Shown here: piece after piece, positions 44,279 through 53,626 of the stretch
Layout: each line of letters begins with the position of its first letter
Numbering within the stretch: position 1 is the first letter of the stretch
DNA from: Roseospirillum parvum
GTDB lineage: Bacteria > Pseudomonadota > Alphaproteobacteria > Rhodospirillales > Rhodospirillaceae
Length of the DNA stretch: 64,000 nt
Assembly (NCBI RefSeq): GCF_900100455.1
Contig: NZ_FNCV01000007.1
Coordinates: 165,451 to 229,450 of the forward strand
Reading direction: 5' to 3'
Notes under the pieces: model-generated
Told to the model about the DNA's origin: nothing
The model's input: the letters and a program-made list of their open reading frames with translations, nothing else
The model's database searches: none
Program-made: the position numbers and the translations under genes

Positions 44279-45145
44279 ATGTCCACACCACGCTTCATCG
44301 TCGTCGAGGGCAACACCCGCGCCGCCTGCCAGGCCCTGGAGGCGTTGGGCGCCCACGCCTCCGCCGACCTCTATTGCAAGACCCTGGAGCGTCTCGCGCC
44401 GGGCTGCACCTGCGAGGTGGTGCGCCCGGCCGATCTCGACGCCGCCCTGCCCGAGGGCACCGCCCTGGCCCAGGCCGATGGCGTGGCGTGGACCGGCTCG
44501 GGCCTCAACGCCTACGATGACCGCCCCGAGGTGACCCGCCAGATCGAACTGGCGCGGGCCGTGTTCGCCGCCGGCGTGCCCTTCTTCGGCAGTTGCTGGG
44601 CCCTGCAGATCGCCGCCCTGGCGGCCGGCGGCAGCGTGATCGCCAACCCCCGCGGCCGCGAGTTCGGGCTGGCCCGCAAGATCGCCCTTTCCGAGGCCGG
44701 GCGGGGGCATCCGCTGTACACCGGCAAGGGGCCGGTGTTCGACGCGGTGGCCATCCACATGGACGAGGTGGAGAGCCTGCCCAGCGGCGCCACGGTGCTG
44801 GCCGGCAACGCCATGAGCCGCATCCAGGCAGCCGAGATCGTGCACGATCAGGGGGTGTTCTGGGGCGTGCAGTACCACCCCGAATACGACCTGAAGGAAA
44901 TCGCCCGCATCACCCGGCGCTATGGCCGGGCCCTGGTCGAGCCCGGCTACTTCCGCGACGAGGCCGCCCTGGCCGCCTGGAGCGCCGACCTGGAAGCCCT
45001 GGGCGACGACCCGGCGCGGCTTGATCTGCGCTTTGGGCTGGGAGTCGACGACGACGTGCTCGACCCCACCGTGCGGTTGGCCGAGATCGCCAACTGGATG
45101 GCCCACCGGGTGACCCCCCGACTGGCCCAGCGGGGCGCCGCCTGA
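44279..45145 (+). CDS. Class I glutamine amidotransferase (GATase1)
   Basis: 288 residues. The catalytic cysteine is in F-F-G-S-C-W-A-L-Q (nucleophile elbow) and the His-Glu pair in V-Q-Y-H-P-E-Y, so all three triad members are present. It is a stand-alone GATase1 of the GMP-synthase-like type; relatives remove ammonia from glutamine or cleave gamma-glutamyl amines. The context (polyamine importer, amine oxidase) is compatible with gamma-glutamyl-amine turnover, but the actual substrate is unknown. Just after its stop comes a run of 16-bp tandem repeats. Confidence 0.8.
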   Translation: MSTPRFIVVEGNTRAACQALEALGAHASADLYCKTLERLAPGCTCEVVRPADLDAALPEGTALAQADGVAWTGSGLNAYDDRPEVTRQIELARAVFAAGVPFFGSCWALQIAALAAGGSVIANPRGREFGLARKIALSEAGRGHPLYTGKGPVFDAVAIHMDEVESLPSGATVLAGNAMSRIQAAEIVHDQGVFWGVQYHPEYDLKEIARITRRYGRALVEPGYFRDEAALAAWSADLEALGDDPARLDLRFGLGVDDDVLDPTVRLAEIANWMAHRVTPRLAQRGAA

Positions 45146-45186
45146 ACGGCGCCACACCGCTTGATGTCGCCTGACTGATGTTGCCG

Positions 45187-45314
45187 GAACTGGGTGCCGT
45201 TTGAACTGGGTGCCGCCTGAACTGGGTGCCGCCTGAACTGGGTGCCGCCTGAACTGGGTGCCGCCTGAACTGGGTGCCGCCTGAACTGGGTGCCGCCTGA
45301 ACTGGGTGCCGTCT
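45187..45314. repeat. Eight tandem copies of a 16-bp unit
   Basis: GAACTGGGTGCCGCCT repeated from 45187 to 45314 with only the first and last copies altered. The sequence around the amidotransferase stop (GCCGCCTGAACGG at 45139) contains the same GCCGCCTGAAC core, suggesting the array arose from the gene's end. The unit is not a multiple of three. Confidence 0.9.
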
Positions 45315-45340
45315 GAACGGCGCCCCCCAGGGGAGCCGGC

Positions 45341-45426
45341 GGCCCCAGTTTGTGGCCCCAGTTTGTGGCGGCCCCAGTTGTGGCGGCCCCAGTTGTGGCG
45401 GCCCCAGTTGTGGCGGCCCCAGTTGT
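45341..45426. repeat. Tandem array (2 x 13 bp and 4 x 15 bp) beside a stop codon
   Basis: GGCCCCAGTTTGT twice (45341, 45354), then GGCGGCCCCAGTTGT four times from 45367. The minus-strand carboxypeptidase stop lies ten bases beyond, in GGCGGCCCTAGTTGGC, a diverged copy of the unit that contains that gene's TAG. Confidence 0.85.
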
Positions 45427-45433
45427 GGCGGCC

Positions 45434-46732
45434 CTAGTTGGCGGCGACCGCCATGTCGGGGTCGGGATGGACCACGATGCAGGCCTGCCGCCCCAGCCCC
45501 AGATCATCACAGGCGCGGTTGGCCTCGGCCCGGTTCAGGCCCATCACCCGGGCCCGGTAGATGGTGCCCCGGCTGGTCTGCCGCGGCGCGATCACCACGC
45601 TGTCCTCCGAGGTCATCGGGGCGAGCAGGCGGGCGTGCTGCTCGGCCACTTCCCGGGCCGCCTCCAGACGCCCGAAGGCGCCCACCTGGATCCCCCAACT
45701 GTCGGTCAGGGCGCTCAGCTCGGGGCCGGAGGAGACATCGCCCTGGCCGATCGGCTGGGTAAGCGCGCTGGCCAGCCGGATGTCCGGCTTGGGGGCCGGC
45801 AGCGGGGCCCGGGCAATGGCGTGGGACACCCGCGAGAAGCCGATGTCGAGCAGCTTCACCATGTGGGCGTCGCGGGTGTGCGAGGTGCGCCCGCCGAAGA
45901 CCACGCCCACGATGCGCGAGTCGCCGCGCTGCGCCGAGGCGGCCAGATTGAAGCCGGAGGCCCGGATATAGCCGGTCTTCAGGCCGTCGGCCCCTTCGTA
46001 GGTCTTGACCACGTTGTTGTGGGTCTTGTAGGTGCGCCCGCCGTACGTGAAGCTGCTCATGCCGAAATAGTGATAGTACTGCGGGAAGTGGCGCATCAGG
46101 GCCATGGACAGCACCGCCATGTCGCGCGCCGTCGACTTCTGGCCCCGGTCGGGCAGGCCGGAGGCGTTGCGGAAGGTGGTGTTTTCCATGCCCAGGTCAT
46201 GGGCCCGGGCGGTCATCACCTTGGCGAAGCGCCACTCGGTGCCGGCCAGGAACTCGGCGACCACGGTCGCCACGTCGTTGGCCGACTTGATGGCCAGGGC
46301 CTTGATCGCCGTCTCGACGGGAATCGTCGAGCCGGCCTTCACCCCCAGCTTGGAGGGCGGCTGGCCGGCCGCCCGGTCGCTGACGTGCATGCGGCTGGAC
46401 AGGGTGGCACGGCCGTCGTCCAGCGCCTCGAACAGCAGGTAGAGGGTCATCATCTTGGTCAGCGAGGCCGGGTAGACCGGCGTATCGGCGTTGCGCGCCC
46501 GCAGCACCTGTCCGGTCTGGGCATCAACCACGATGGAGGCGTAGGTGCGCGCCTCGGCCGACCCCGGCGCGGCCAGCCCGATCAGCAGGACCATGGCCAG
46601 GGCGACGACCAGCCGACCGAGCCAGCCCGAGGCACCGAGGCGCCGGTGGCCTCCGGCCCGCCCCGCCGGGACGGCGCCGCCGCCGGGTGTGGCCGTGGCG
46701 ATGGAACGGTGTGCCTGGAACCGGCTCTGCAT
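45434..46732 (-). CDS. D-alanyl-D-alanine carboxypeptidase with C-terminal SPOR domain
   Basis: 432 residues. A signal/anchor segment (about 40-62) is followed by a class A LMW penicillin-binding (peptidase S11) domain with P-A-S-L-T-K-M-M (SxxK, the acylated Ser), K-S-A-N-D (SxN) and G-L-K-T-G-Y (KTG). A SPOR domain (about 355-425, W-G-I-Q-V-G-A-F) follows and would bind denuded glycan at the division site. It trims terminal D-Ala from peptidoglycan. The start at 46732 is chosen because ATGs upstream lengthen the leader to over 100 residues. The stop sits at the edge of a tandem repeat array. Confidence 0.88.
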   Translation of the reverse strand: MQSRFQAHRSIATATPGGGAVPAGRAGGHRRLGASGWLGRLVVALAMVLLIGLAAPGSAEARTYASIVVDAQTGQVLRARNADTPVYPASLTKMMTLYLLFEALDDGRATLSSRMHVSDRAAGQPPSKLGVKAGSTIPVETAIKALAIKSANDVATVVAEFLAGTEWRFAKVMTARAHDLGMENTTFRNASGLPDRGQKSTARDMAVLSMALMRHFPQYYHYFGMSSFTYGGRTYKTHNNVVKTYEGADGLKTGYIRASGFNLAASAQRGDSRIVGVVFGGRTSHTRDAHMVKLLDIGFSRVSHAIARAPLPAPKPDIRLASALTQPIGQGDVSSGPELSALTDSWGIQVGAFGRLEAAREVAEQHARLLAPMTSEDSVVIAPRQTSRGTIYRARVMGLNRAEANRACDDLGLGRQACIVVHPDPDMAVAAN

Positions 46733-46946
46733 ACCCCGCCCCCTTGAAACCCATGGGAAAAACGTCACGCCGCGCGCCATCCCCGGCCGCGCCGGCGATT
46801 CGACCTTAAGGTCGGCAAATAAAGCCCTGGAAAAGGACAAGAATCACCAACGCATGAAGACCGACTCGGGACCAAGATAGTCCGAATGGGAAGCGCTTGT
46901 CCAGACACCCCCCGACTCGCGCCGACGATTTCCCGTCAGGCTCCCC

Positions 46947-46976
46947 TTGACAGTCGCCCCGGGGGCCCCCAATGTT
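46947..46976 (+). promoter_or_regulatory. Candidate phasin promoter
   Basis: TTGACA (46947-46952), an 18-bp spacer, AATGTT (46971-46976). The -35 hexamer matches the consensus exactly, rare in this GC-rich sequence. Confidence 0.5.
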
Positions 46977-46984
46977 AAGCTATA

Positions 46985-46995
46985 TTGCAGCGCAA
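46985..46995 (+). promoter_or_regulatory. TTGC-AGC-GCAA inverted repeat (possible PhaR site)
   Basis: PhaR repressors of PHB granule genes bind TGC/GCA-type dyads (for instance CTGC-N3-GCAG). This 11-bp dyad lies at the expected start point of the phasin transcript. Related but not identical to known sites. Confidence 0.35.
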
Positions 46996-47082
46996 CATGA
47001 GCCTCTGGCCCCGGACCGCACGCGGATCGGGGCGGTTGGCTTGCCTGCCCCCTGCCCCCAACACCAGCCGTGGGAGCTCACC

Positions 47083-47760
47083 ATGTCCGACATCTCCGCC
47101 AAGCCGGCCAGTCCGGCCCGCAACCGCCGCAAGCCCGCCGCCAAGGCGGCCGCCACCCCCAACCGCCAGGACACCGCGTCCCAGGAGACTGCGACCCAGG
47201 AGACTGCGGCCCAACACAGCGCGCCCCAGGCCAAAGCCGACACCCCGCCCACCGTCGAGGTGATGGAAGAGGTGGTCGAGGTGTCGCGCGAGCAACTGGA
47301 AAGCGCCGTGCGCAGCGGCCGCGAGGTGGTCGCCCGGGGCTATCAGACCGCCGCCGGCCTGGGTTCGGAGCAGACCGCCGTGCTGACCCAGGTCGGCGAC
47401 GACGCGGTGAAGAGCTACGAGGATCTGGTCGACCAGGGCCGCCAGACCATGGAGGCCTGGTTGCGCTCGGGCACCATCCTGGTCAAGGGCTGGCAGGACG
47501 TCGGCACCATGTGGCTCGACCTGACCCGGGAAACCCTGGACGACGGGGCCAACGTGTCGCGCCGTCTGGCCGGCTGCGTCGATCCGGCCGAGTTGGCCCA
47601 GCAGCAGCAGGCCCTGGTCCAGGAAAGCCTCTCCCGGGCGACCCATCAGGCCGGTCGCATCCAGTTGCGCAGCCTCGACGTGCTGGAAGACGCCATGGCC
47701 CCGCTGCGCCAGCAGATGGACGCCGCCTTCCGCACCACCCTGAAGCCGCTGATGTTCTGA
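47083..47760 (+). CDS. Phasin family protein
   Basis: 225 residues. An Ala/Pro/Lys-rich N-terminus (1-60) has direct repeats of Q-E-T-A. It is followed by the helical phasin region (about 75-220) with typical amphipathic segments such as Y-E-D-L-V-D-Q-G-R-Q and A-M-A-P-L-R-Q-Q-M-D. Phasins coat polyhydroxyalkanoate granules, control their number and size and help segregate them. It has its own promoter and a terminator at 47775-47807. A PhaR-like site lies in the promoter. Confidence 0.85.
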   Translation: MSDISAKPASPARNRRKPAAKAAATPNRQDTASQETATQETAAQHSAPQAKADTPPTVEVMEEVVEVSREQLESAVRSGREVVARGYQTAAGLGSEQTAVLTQVGDDAVKSYEDLVDQGRQTMEAWLRSGTILVKGWQDVGTMWLDLTRETLDDGANVSRRLAGCVDPAELAQQQQALVQESLSRATHQAGRIQLRSLDVLEDAMAPLRQQMDAAFRTTLKPLMF

Positions 47761-47774
47761 TCGGACCCGGCAAG

Positions 47775-47807
47775 CCAAGGGGGGCGTTGCCCCCTTTGGC
47801 TCCTTTT
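47775..47807 (+). terminator. Rho-independent terminator after the phasin gene
   Basis: Stem CCAAGGGGGGC/GCCCCCTTTGG with a GTT loop, followed by CTCCTTTT. It lies between the convergent stops of the phasin gene and murA. Its arms resemble the outer hairpin of elements A to E. Confidence 0.8.
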
Positions 47808-47814
47808 GGCGCTC

Positions 47815-49101
47815 TCAGCCGCCGTTGCCGGGCAGGCGCTCGATGTGGGCGCCGCAGGCGGCCAGCTTTTCTTCCAGCCGCTCGTAGCCGCGATCCAGGT
47901 GGTAGACCCGGTTGACCACCGTCTCGCCGCGCGCCGCCAGCCCGGCCAGGACCAGCGACACCGAGGCCCGAAGGTCGGTCGCCATGACCGGCGCCCCGGA
48001 CAGCATGGGCATGCCACGCACGATGGCCGAGGCCCCGTGCACGTTGATCCGCGCCCCCATGCGGGTCAGCTCGGGGACATGCATGAAGCGGTTCTCGAAG
48101 ATGGTCTCGGTGAGCAGGGCCGAGCCGCTGGCGGTGGCCATCAGGGCCATCATCTGGGCCTGCATGTCGGTCGGGAAGCCGGGATAGGGCTCGGTCATCA
48201 CGTCGACGCCGCGAATCTCCGCCCCGTCGGCCCGCACCCGCAGGCGGTCGCCCTCGGCGGTCATCTCCACGCCGCTTTCCACCAGCACCTTCTCGACCGC
48301 CGTCAGCAGCTCGTTGGGCGCCCCCAGCAGGGTGACATCGCCCCGGGTGATGGCGGCGGCGACGGCATAGGTGCCGGCCTCGATGCGGTCCGGCACCACC
48401 CGATGGGTGATCCCGCCCAGCGCCGACACCCCGCTGACCTGCAGGGTCGAGGTGCCGATGCCCTCGATCCGCGCCCCCATGGCGGTCAGGCAGTGGGCCA
48501 GATCGCACACCTCGGGCTCCTGGGCGGCGTTGGCGATCAGGCTGTCGCCCTTGGCCAGGGCGGCGGCCATCAGGGCGTTCTCGGTGCCGCCCACGGTGAC
48601 CTTGGGGAAGACCACCCGGTTGCCGGTCAGACCCTTGGGCGCGGTCGCCTTGATGTAGCCTTCCTCCAGCTCGATCTCGGCCCCCAGCGCCTTCAGCGCC
48701 TCCAGGTGCAGGTCGACCGGCCGGGTGCCGATGGCGCAGCCCCCGGGCAGCGACACCCGGGCCTCGCCGGCGCGGGCCAGCAAGGGCCCGAGCACCAGCA
48801 CCGAGGCCCGCATCCGGCGCACCAGATCATAGGGCGCGGTGGTGCTGGTGATGCGTTTGGCGTGCAGGGTGCTGGCCGGCTCGTGGCCGTTCGGCGGCGC
48901 CACCGGGCTGACCGCGCAGCCATGCTGGGCCAGCAGGGTGGCCATGGTCCGGATGTCGACCAGATCGGGCAGGTTGGTCAGGGTCAGCGGCTGGTCGGTG
49001 AGCAGCGCCGCGGGCATCAGGGCGAGCGCCGCGTTCTTGGCGCCGCCGATGGGAATCTGACCTTTCAGCGGGGTGCCGCCGACGATACGGATACGGTCCA
49101 T
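47815..49101 (-). CDS. murA: UDP-N-acetylglucosamine 1-carboxyvinyltransferase
   Basis: 428 residues. It catalyses the first committed step of peptidoglycan synthesis, adding enolpyruvate from PEP to UDP-GlcNAc. N-terminal G-G-A-K-N-A-A-L (Lys22-Asn23 equivalent) is intact, and the catalytic cysteine is in L-P-G-G-C-A-I-G, so it should be fosfomycin-sensitive. D-R-I-E-A-G-T and [10 protein letters not shown] are also conserved. It is followed by the convergent phasin gene, with dcd upstream on the same strand. Confidence 0.97.
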   Translation of the reverse strand: MDRIRIVGGTPLKGQIPIGGAKNAALALMPAALLTDQPLTLTNLPDLVDIRTMATLLAQHGCAVSPVAPPNGHEPASTLHAKRITSTTAPYDLVRRMRASVLVLGPLLARAGEARVSLPGGCAIGTRPVDLHLEALKALGAEIELEEGYIKATAPKGLTGNRVVFPKVTVGGTENALMAAALAKGDSLIANAAQEPEVCDLAHCLTAMGARIEGIGTSTLQVSGVSALGGITHRVVPDRIEAGTYAVAAAITRGDVTLLGAPNELLTAVEKVLVESGVEMTAEGDRLRVRADGAEIRGVDVMTEPYPGFPTDMQAQMMALMATASGSALLTETIFENRFMHVPELTRMGARINVHGASAIVRGMPMLSGAPVMATDLRASVSLVLAGLAARGETVVNRVYHLDRGYERLEEKLAACGAHIERLPGNGG

Positions 49102-49238
49102 GGTGGGAGAAAGACTCTGATAAGGGCTGGAAGGGACGGCACAGGGTGGGCCCGCCGGCGGGCCGCTTGATGGCCCCATTGGGGCGTCTTGAAGGCGCAA
49201 CAAGTTTAGGAGCGCGACAAGTCAGGGGGGCGGCGGCT

Positions 49239-49793
49239 TCAAAGGCGCGGCAGGGTCACCCCGCGCTGCCCCTGATACTTGCCGGCGCGGTCGCCGTAAG
49301 AGCTGTCGCACGGGCTGTCGGCCTTCAGGAAAATGAACTGGCAGGCCCCCTCGTTGGCGTAGATGCGGGCCGGCAGCGGCGTGGTGTTGGAGAACTCCAG
49401 CGTCACGTGGCCTTCCCACTCCGGCTCCAGCGGCGTCACGTTGACGATGATGCCGCAGCGGGCATAGGTGCTCTTGCCCAGGCAGATCACCAGCACGTCG
49501 CGCGGGATGCGGAAATACTCCACCGTCGAGGCCAGGGCGAAGCTGTTGGGCGGGATGGTGCAGACGTCGGCCTCGCGGTCGACGAAGGTCTGGGTCGAGA
49601 AGTCCTTGGGATCGACCACCGCCGAATCGACGTTGGTGAAGATCTTGAAGTGGTTGGAGACCCGGGCATCGTAGCCGTACGACGACAGGCCGTGCGAGAT
49701 CACCCCGTCGCGCTTCAGGCTGTCGGTGAAAGGCTCGATCATGCCCCGGGTTTGGGCCATTTCCTTGATCCAGTGATCGGGCATGACCGGCAT
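49239..49793 (-). CDS. dcd: dCTP deaminase
   Basis: 184 residues, full length. It converts dCTP to dUTP, the main source of dUMP for dTMP. Motifs: S-S-Y-G-Y-D-A-R-V (substrate binding), the catalytic E in [12 protein letters not shown], and the C-terminal [10 protein letters not shown]. Two ATG codons (49793 and 49784) are possible; the longer one is used. murA is downstream with 137 bp between. Confidence 0.97.
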   Translation of the reverse strand: MPVMPDHWIKEMAQTRGMIEPFTDSLKRDGVISHGLSSYGYDARVSNHFKIFTNVDSAVVDPKDFSTQTFVDREADVCTIPPNSFALASTVEYFRIPRDVLVICLGKSTYARCGIIVNVTPLEPEWEGHVTLEFSNTTPLPARIYANEGACQFIFLKADSPCDSSYGDRAGKYQGQRGVTLPRL

Positions 49794-49906
49794 GGCGTCC
49801 GGGGCCTCCCTGGCCGTCTGATAAGGTGGATGGAGGATGTGGTCTTAGAACATCGGCGCAGGCGGCTCAAGCCACCCCGTGCGCCCAGGCCCCGCTTACC
49901 CCCGGG

Positions 49907-50089
49907 TTACCCCGAGTCGCCGTCCGTATCGGCCGCGTCGGCGTCGGCGCGGGCCCGGGCCTGTGCCTTGCGCCGCGCCAGGTTGTCCCTCAGGGCCCGG
50001 GCCAGACGCTGCTCGCGCCCCGGGCCCGAATCGCCAGAAGCTTGATCGGAAACGGTTTTGCCGGACGGCGGCGGGTCGGAATCGGGCAT
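49907..50089 (-). CDS. Small conserved-type basic/acidic protein
   Basis: 60 residues. It is highly charged, with a helical R-A-L-R-D-N-L-A-R-R-K-A-Q-A-R-A-R segment and acidic ends. Short proteins with a segment of this kind occur widely beside dcd in Rhodospirillales, which supports it being real, but no function is known. Starts at 50089; an ATG 66 bp upstream is also open. Confidence 0.5.
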   Translation of the reverse strand: MPDSDPPPSGKTVSDQASGDSGPGREQRLARALRDNLARRKAQARARADADAADTDGDSG

Positions 50090-50335
50090 CGGGCGGGGTC
50101 GGCTCCCGGGCGCCGCCGGGCAGTTCCGGGCCGGCGCGAAAAAGGCGTTTGCCACAAGGCGCTTACCGTTCCTTAATGAGGGGCGCTGCAGAATGCAACG
50201 CTATCCGGCCCGAGGCCCCGAGACCTGCCCCTGACGTCAAGCCTGACGCCAAGGCGCGGCGCTCCCTTCGGATGCCAACCTCGGCAGATGCCACCGTCGG
50301 CAAAGAAGTTCGCGGAAAGAAGTTCGAGGCGAACC

Positions 50336-51607
50336 ATGACGATCCTGTCCGGACCGGGCCGATCCCGGCGCCGGGGTGATGTGCCCGCCGGTCTCCACCG
50401 ACCCGGGCCGGAGCACCCTGGCACGCAATCAGCCCTGCCCTCCTTGGGCCTGCCCTCCTTGGGCCTGCCCCCCGCGACGGCCGCGCTGGCCGTGCTGGTG
50501 GCGCTCGGACCGCTGGCGGTGCCAGCCCCGGCCAGCGCCCAGCAGTCCTTCTCGGGCAGCAACTACGGCTCCAGCCGCGCCCCGTCCAGCGGACCGGAAG
50601 ACTACTTCGGCAGCGGCCGGGCGACGCCCACCGACAGCGCCGGCCAGCGCCCCTACCCGGTGACCGTGCCCGAGGCCGAGATGGCCCCCGCGCCGTATGC
50701 CTCCCAGACCGCCCCGCAATATTCCCCCCAGCCGACCCCGCTCGACACGGGCTCGCGCATCGTCACCCGGCCGGCACCGCCCCAGGCCGCCGCCCCGGCC
50801 TACCCGACCCAGCCGGCGACGCCCGCCCCCACCGCCCAGCCCTACCCCGCCACCGCCCCGGCGGCGCCCCAGAGCGCGGCGGCCCAGCCGCCCGACCCGG
50901 TGCCGAACAGCCTGGATGAGTGGTCGGTGCTGCTCGGCGCCGGCGGCAAGTACGCCCCGGTCTACCCCGGCGCCAGCGAGAACGAATTCAGCTTCCGGCC
51001 GATCTTCGATGCCCGGGTCGGCCGCTACCTGTTCGCCAACAACGAGCGCGGCGTCGGCGTCTACCTGACCGAGACGCCACGCCTGAGGGCCGGTCTGGCC
51101 GGCAATGTGGACTGGGGCCGCGACGAGGACGACGACAGCCGCCTGAACGGCATGGGCAACCTCGACGCCAGCCTGGAACTGGGCGGCTTCGCCGACTACC
51201 AGGTGGGCAAGAACCTGTGGCTGGGGGCCGACCTCAAACAGTCGGTGACCGATGGCGGCCATGGCGGCCTGCTGGCCAAGGGCCACGTGACCTACGAGGG
51301 GCAGACCGCCAACGGCCTGACCTTCTCGCTGGGCCCCCACGCCACCTGGGCCAGCCAGAGCTACATGGAATCCTACTTCGGGGTCGACGCCACCCAGGCC
51401 GCCAACAGCGGCCATCGCCTGTACGAACCGGGCGGCGGCTTCCGCGACGTGGGGGTGTCCGGCGAGGTCCGCTTCCCGGTCAGCGAACGGGTTCTGCTGG
51501 TCGGCGGCGGCGAGTGGTCCTACCTGCTGGGCGAGGCGGCGGACAGCCCGCTGGTCGAGGAGGAGAACCAACTCTCGATCTATGGCGGCATCGGCTACCA
51601 GTTCTGA
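50336..51607 (+). CDS. MipA/OmpV-family outer-membrane protein
   Basis: 423 residues. A long leader with a signal peptide near residues 45-68 (ending P-A-S-A-Q) is followed by a Pro/Ala/Gln-rich region (about 70-190), then a beta-barrel part (about 200-423) with alternating hydrophobic strands and the terminal Y-Q-F expected for outer-membrane proteins. The barrel shows the family's A-P-V-Y-P-G-A-S-E-N and F-R-P-I-F-D-A-R. Members scaffold murein enzymes or act as channels. GAGG is 7 bp before the ATG. A short 15-bp duplication in its leader encodes S-L-G-L-P twice. Confidence 0.8.
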   Translation: MTILSGPGRSRRRGDVPAGLHRPGPEHPGTQSALPSLGLPSLGLPPATAALAVLVALGPLAVPAPASAQQSFSGSNYGSSRAPSSGPEDYFGSGRATPTDSAGQRPYPVTVPEAEMAPAPYASQTAPQYSPQPTPLDTGSRIVTRPAPPQAAAPAYPTQPATPAPTAQPYPATAPAAPQSAAAQPPDPVPNSLDEWSVLLGAGGKYAPVYPGASENEFSFRPIFDARVGRYLFANNERGVGVYLTETPRLRAGLAGNVDWGRDEDDDSRLNGMGNLDASLELGGFADYQVGKNLWLGADLKQSVTDGGHGGLLAKGHVTYEGQTANGLTFSLGPHATWASQSYMESYFGVDATQAANSGHRLYEPGGGFRDVGVSGEVRFPVSERVLLVGGGEWSYLLGEAADSPLVEEENQLSIYGGIGYQF

Positions 51608-51684
51608 TGCCGTCCATCCGGCCCCCACCCGGCCGCCCACCCGGCCGCCAACGGGAGCGCCGAAAAAAGCCGTGAAACGGGGCC

Positions 51685-51713
51685 TTGCCAAGCCCGGCGG
51701 CCTGTGCCATAAA
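51685..51713 (+). promoter_or_regulatory. Candidate promoter of tRNA-Thr
   Basis: TTGCCA (51685-51690), 17-bp spacer, CATAAA (51708-51713), about 20 bp before the tRNA. Confidence 0.45.
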
Positions 51714-51733
51714 CCGGCCCTCGCCGCGCCGGC

Positions 51734-51808
51734 GCCGCTATAGCTCAGGGGTAGAGCGCACCCTTGGTAAGGGTGAGGTCCTGTGTTCAAATCACAGTAG
51801 CGGCACCA
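51734..51808 (+). tRNA. tRNA-Thr (GGT)
   Basis: Acceptor GCCGCTA (51734-51740) pairs with TAGCGGC (51798-51804). The D arm TAGCTCAGGGGTAGAGC is normal, and the anticodon arm CACCC-TTGGTAA-GGGTG has GGT at 51766-51768. The T arm contains GTTCAAATC. CCA is encoded (51806-51808). It reads ACC and ACU codons. Confidence 0.97.
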
Positions 51809-52106
51809 TCCCCCCGCCCTTCTGATGGGAAGCGGTGGGGATCGGAAACCGGCATCGGCAAGGCCAGATGGCCCCCCCCGGACAACCGACGGCCCTCCCG
51901 GACAGCCAAGGCCCCGGCCATCCAGGTCACAGGTCATCCAGGTCACAGGCCATCCAGGCCCCGGCCACCACGTCATGGGTTTTCAAACGGTCATGACCCC
52001 CACCTCGCGCCTGCGACGACGACCCAGCGCCCGCCGCTGACCCCGGTTCCCCGAGCGGAACCGGCTGTTCGTTCGTCGTCCCTTCGCCCGCGAGGCCCGT
52101 TCCGTG
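51809..52106. other. Intergenic stretch with short repeats
   Basis: 298 bp between tRNA-Thr and the GNAT gene. It contains an imperfect 16-bp duplication (CATCCAGGTCACAGG) at about 51919-51950. There is no tRNA-end copy and no ORF with support. Confidence 0.5.
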
Positions 52107-52706
52107 ATGTCCGTGCTCTCCCCCGCCGCCGCGCCGCTCGCCCAGGCCCCTGGCGGCCACCTGATCTGCCACGAAAAACCCGAACACGCCGCCGCCATCG
52201 AGCACCTGCTCGATGCCGCCTTCGGCCCCGGCCGGCACGCGAAAACCTCCTACCGCTACCGGCAGGACGGTCCGCCGCTGGCCGAACTGTGCCTGATCGC
52301 CCTGGACGACAGCGGCCGGCTGGCCGGCACCGTGCGTCACTGGACGGTGGGGATCGCGGGCCCCACCTCCGATCCCGTGGCCCGGCAGGCCCTGCTGCTC
52401 GGGCCGATCGCCGTGCGCCCGGGCCTGACCGGCAGCGGCCTGGGCAGCGCCCTGATGCACACCGCCATCGCCAGCGCCCGCGAGCTGGGCCACCGGCTGA
52501 TCGTGCTGGTCGGCGACGCCGCCTACTATGGCCGCTTCGGCTTCGGCCCGGCGGCCGACCTGGGGCTGGTCATGCCCGGCGAGAACCCGGAACGGCTGCT
52601 CGCCCTGCCCCTGGCGCCGTGCGATGCCAACGCGGTCAGCGGCACCCTGGTGCCCCTGGCGGGAGGCTGCCTTCGCCCCCTGACCGGGACGGCCGACGCG
52701 GCCTGA
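52107..52706 (+). CDS. GNAT-family N-acetyltransferase
   Basis: 199 residues, YhbS-like. The acetyl-CoA site is L-G-P-I-A-V-R-P-G-L-T-G-S-G-L-G-S-A-L (V-x-P-x-x-x-G-x-G-x-G/A). Y-Y-G-R-F-G-F is the usual motif late in the fold. The substrate is unknown. It begins after a region of short repeats and ends 6 bp before the convergent xerD stop. Confidence 0.85.
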   Translation: MSVLSPAAAPLAQAPGGHLICHEKPEHAAAIEHLLDAAFGPGRHAKTSYRYRQDGPPLAELCLIALDDSGRLAGTVRHWTVGIAGPTSDPVARQALLLGPIAVRPGLTGSGLGSALMHTAIASARELGHRLIVLVGDAAYYGRFGFGPAADLGLVMPGENPERLLALPLAPCDANAVSGTLVPLAGGCLRPLTGTADAA

Positions 52707-52712
52707 GCCCCC

Positions 52713-53621
<909 letters not shown>

Positions 53622-53626
53622 GGCGC

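Larger units (their letters stand above)
46733..47082. other. Divergent intergenic region between the carboxypeptidase and phasin genes
   Basis: 350 bp. It holds a 14-bp perfect palindrome CGACCTTAAGGTCG at 46801-46814 (candidate operator on the carboxypeptidase side), the phasin promoter at 46947-46976, and an inverted repeat TTGC-AGC-GCAA at 46985-46995. No small gene is convincing. Confidence 0.55.

Noticed and set aside
45187..45426. CRISPR array
   Set aside because: Units are 13-16 bp, directly adjacent and without unique spacers, and no cas genes occur. They are tandem repeats.
50429..51976. Minus-strand ORF across tRNA-Thr and the MipA-type gene
   Set aside because: It includes antisense tRNA sequence and is the shadow of a clear outer-membrane protein gene.
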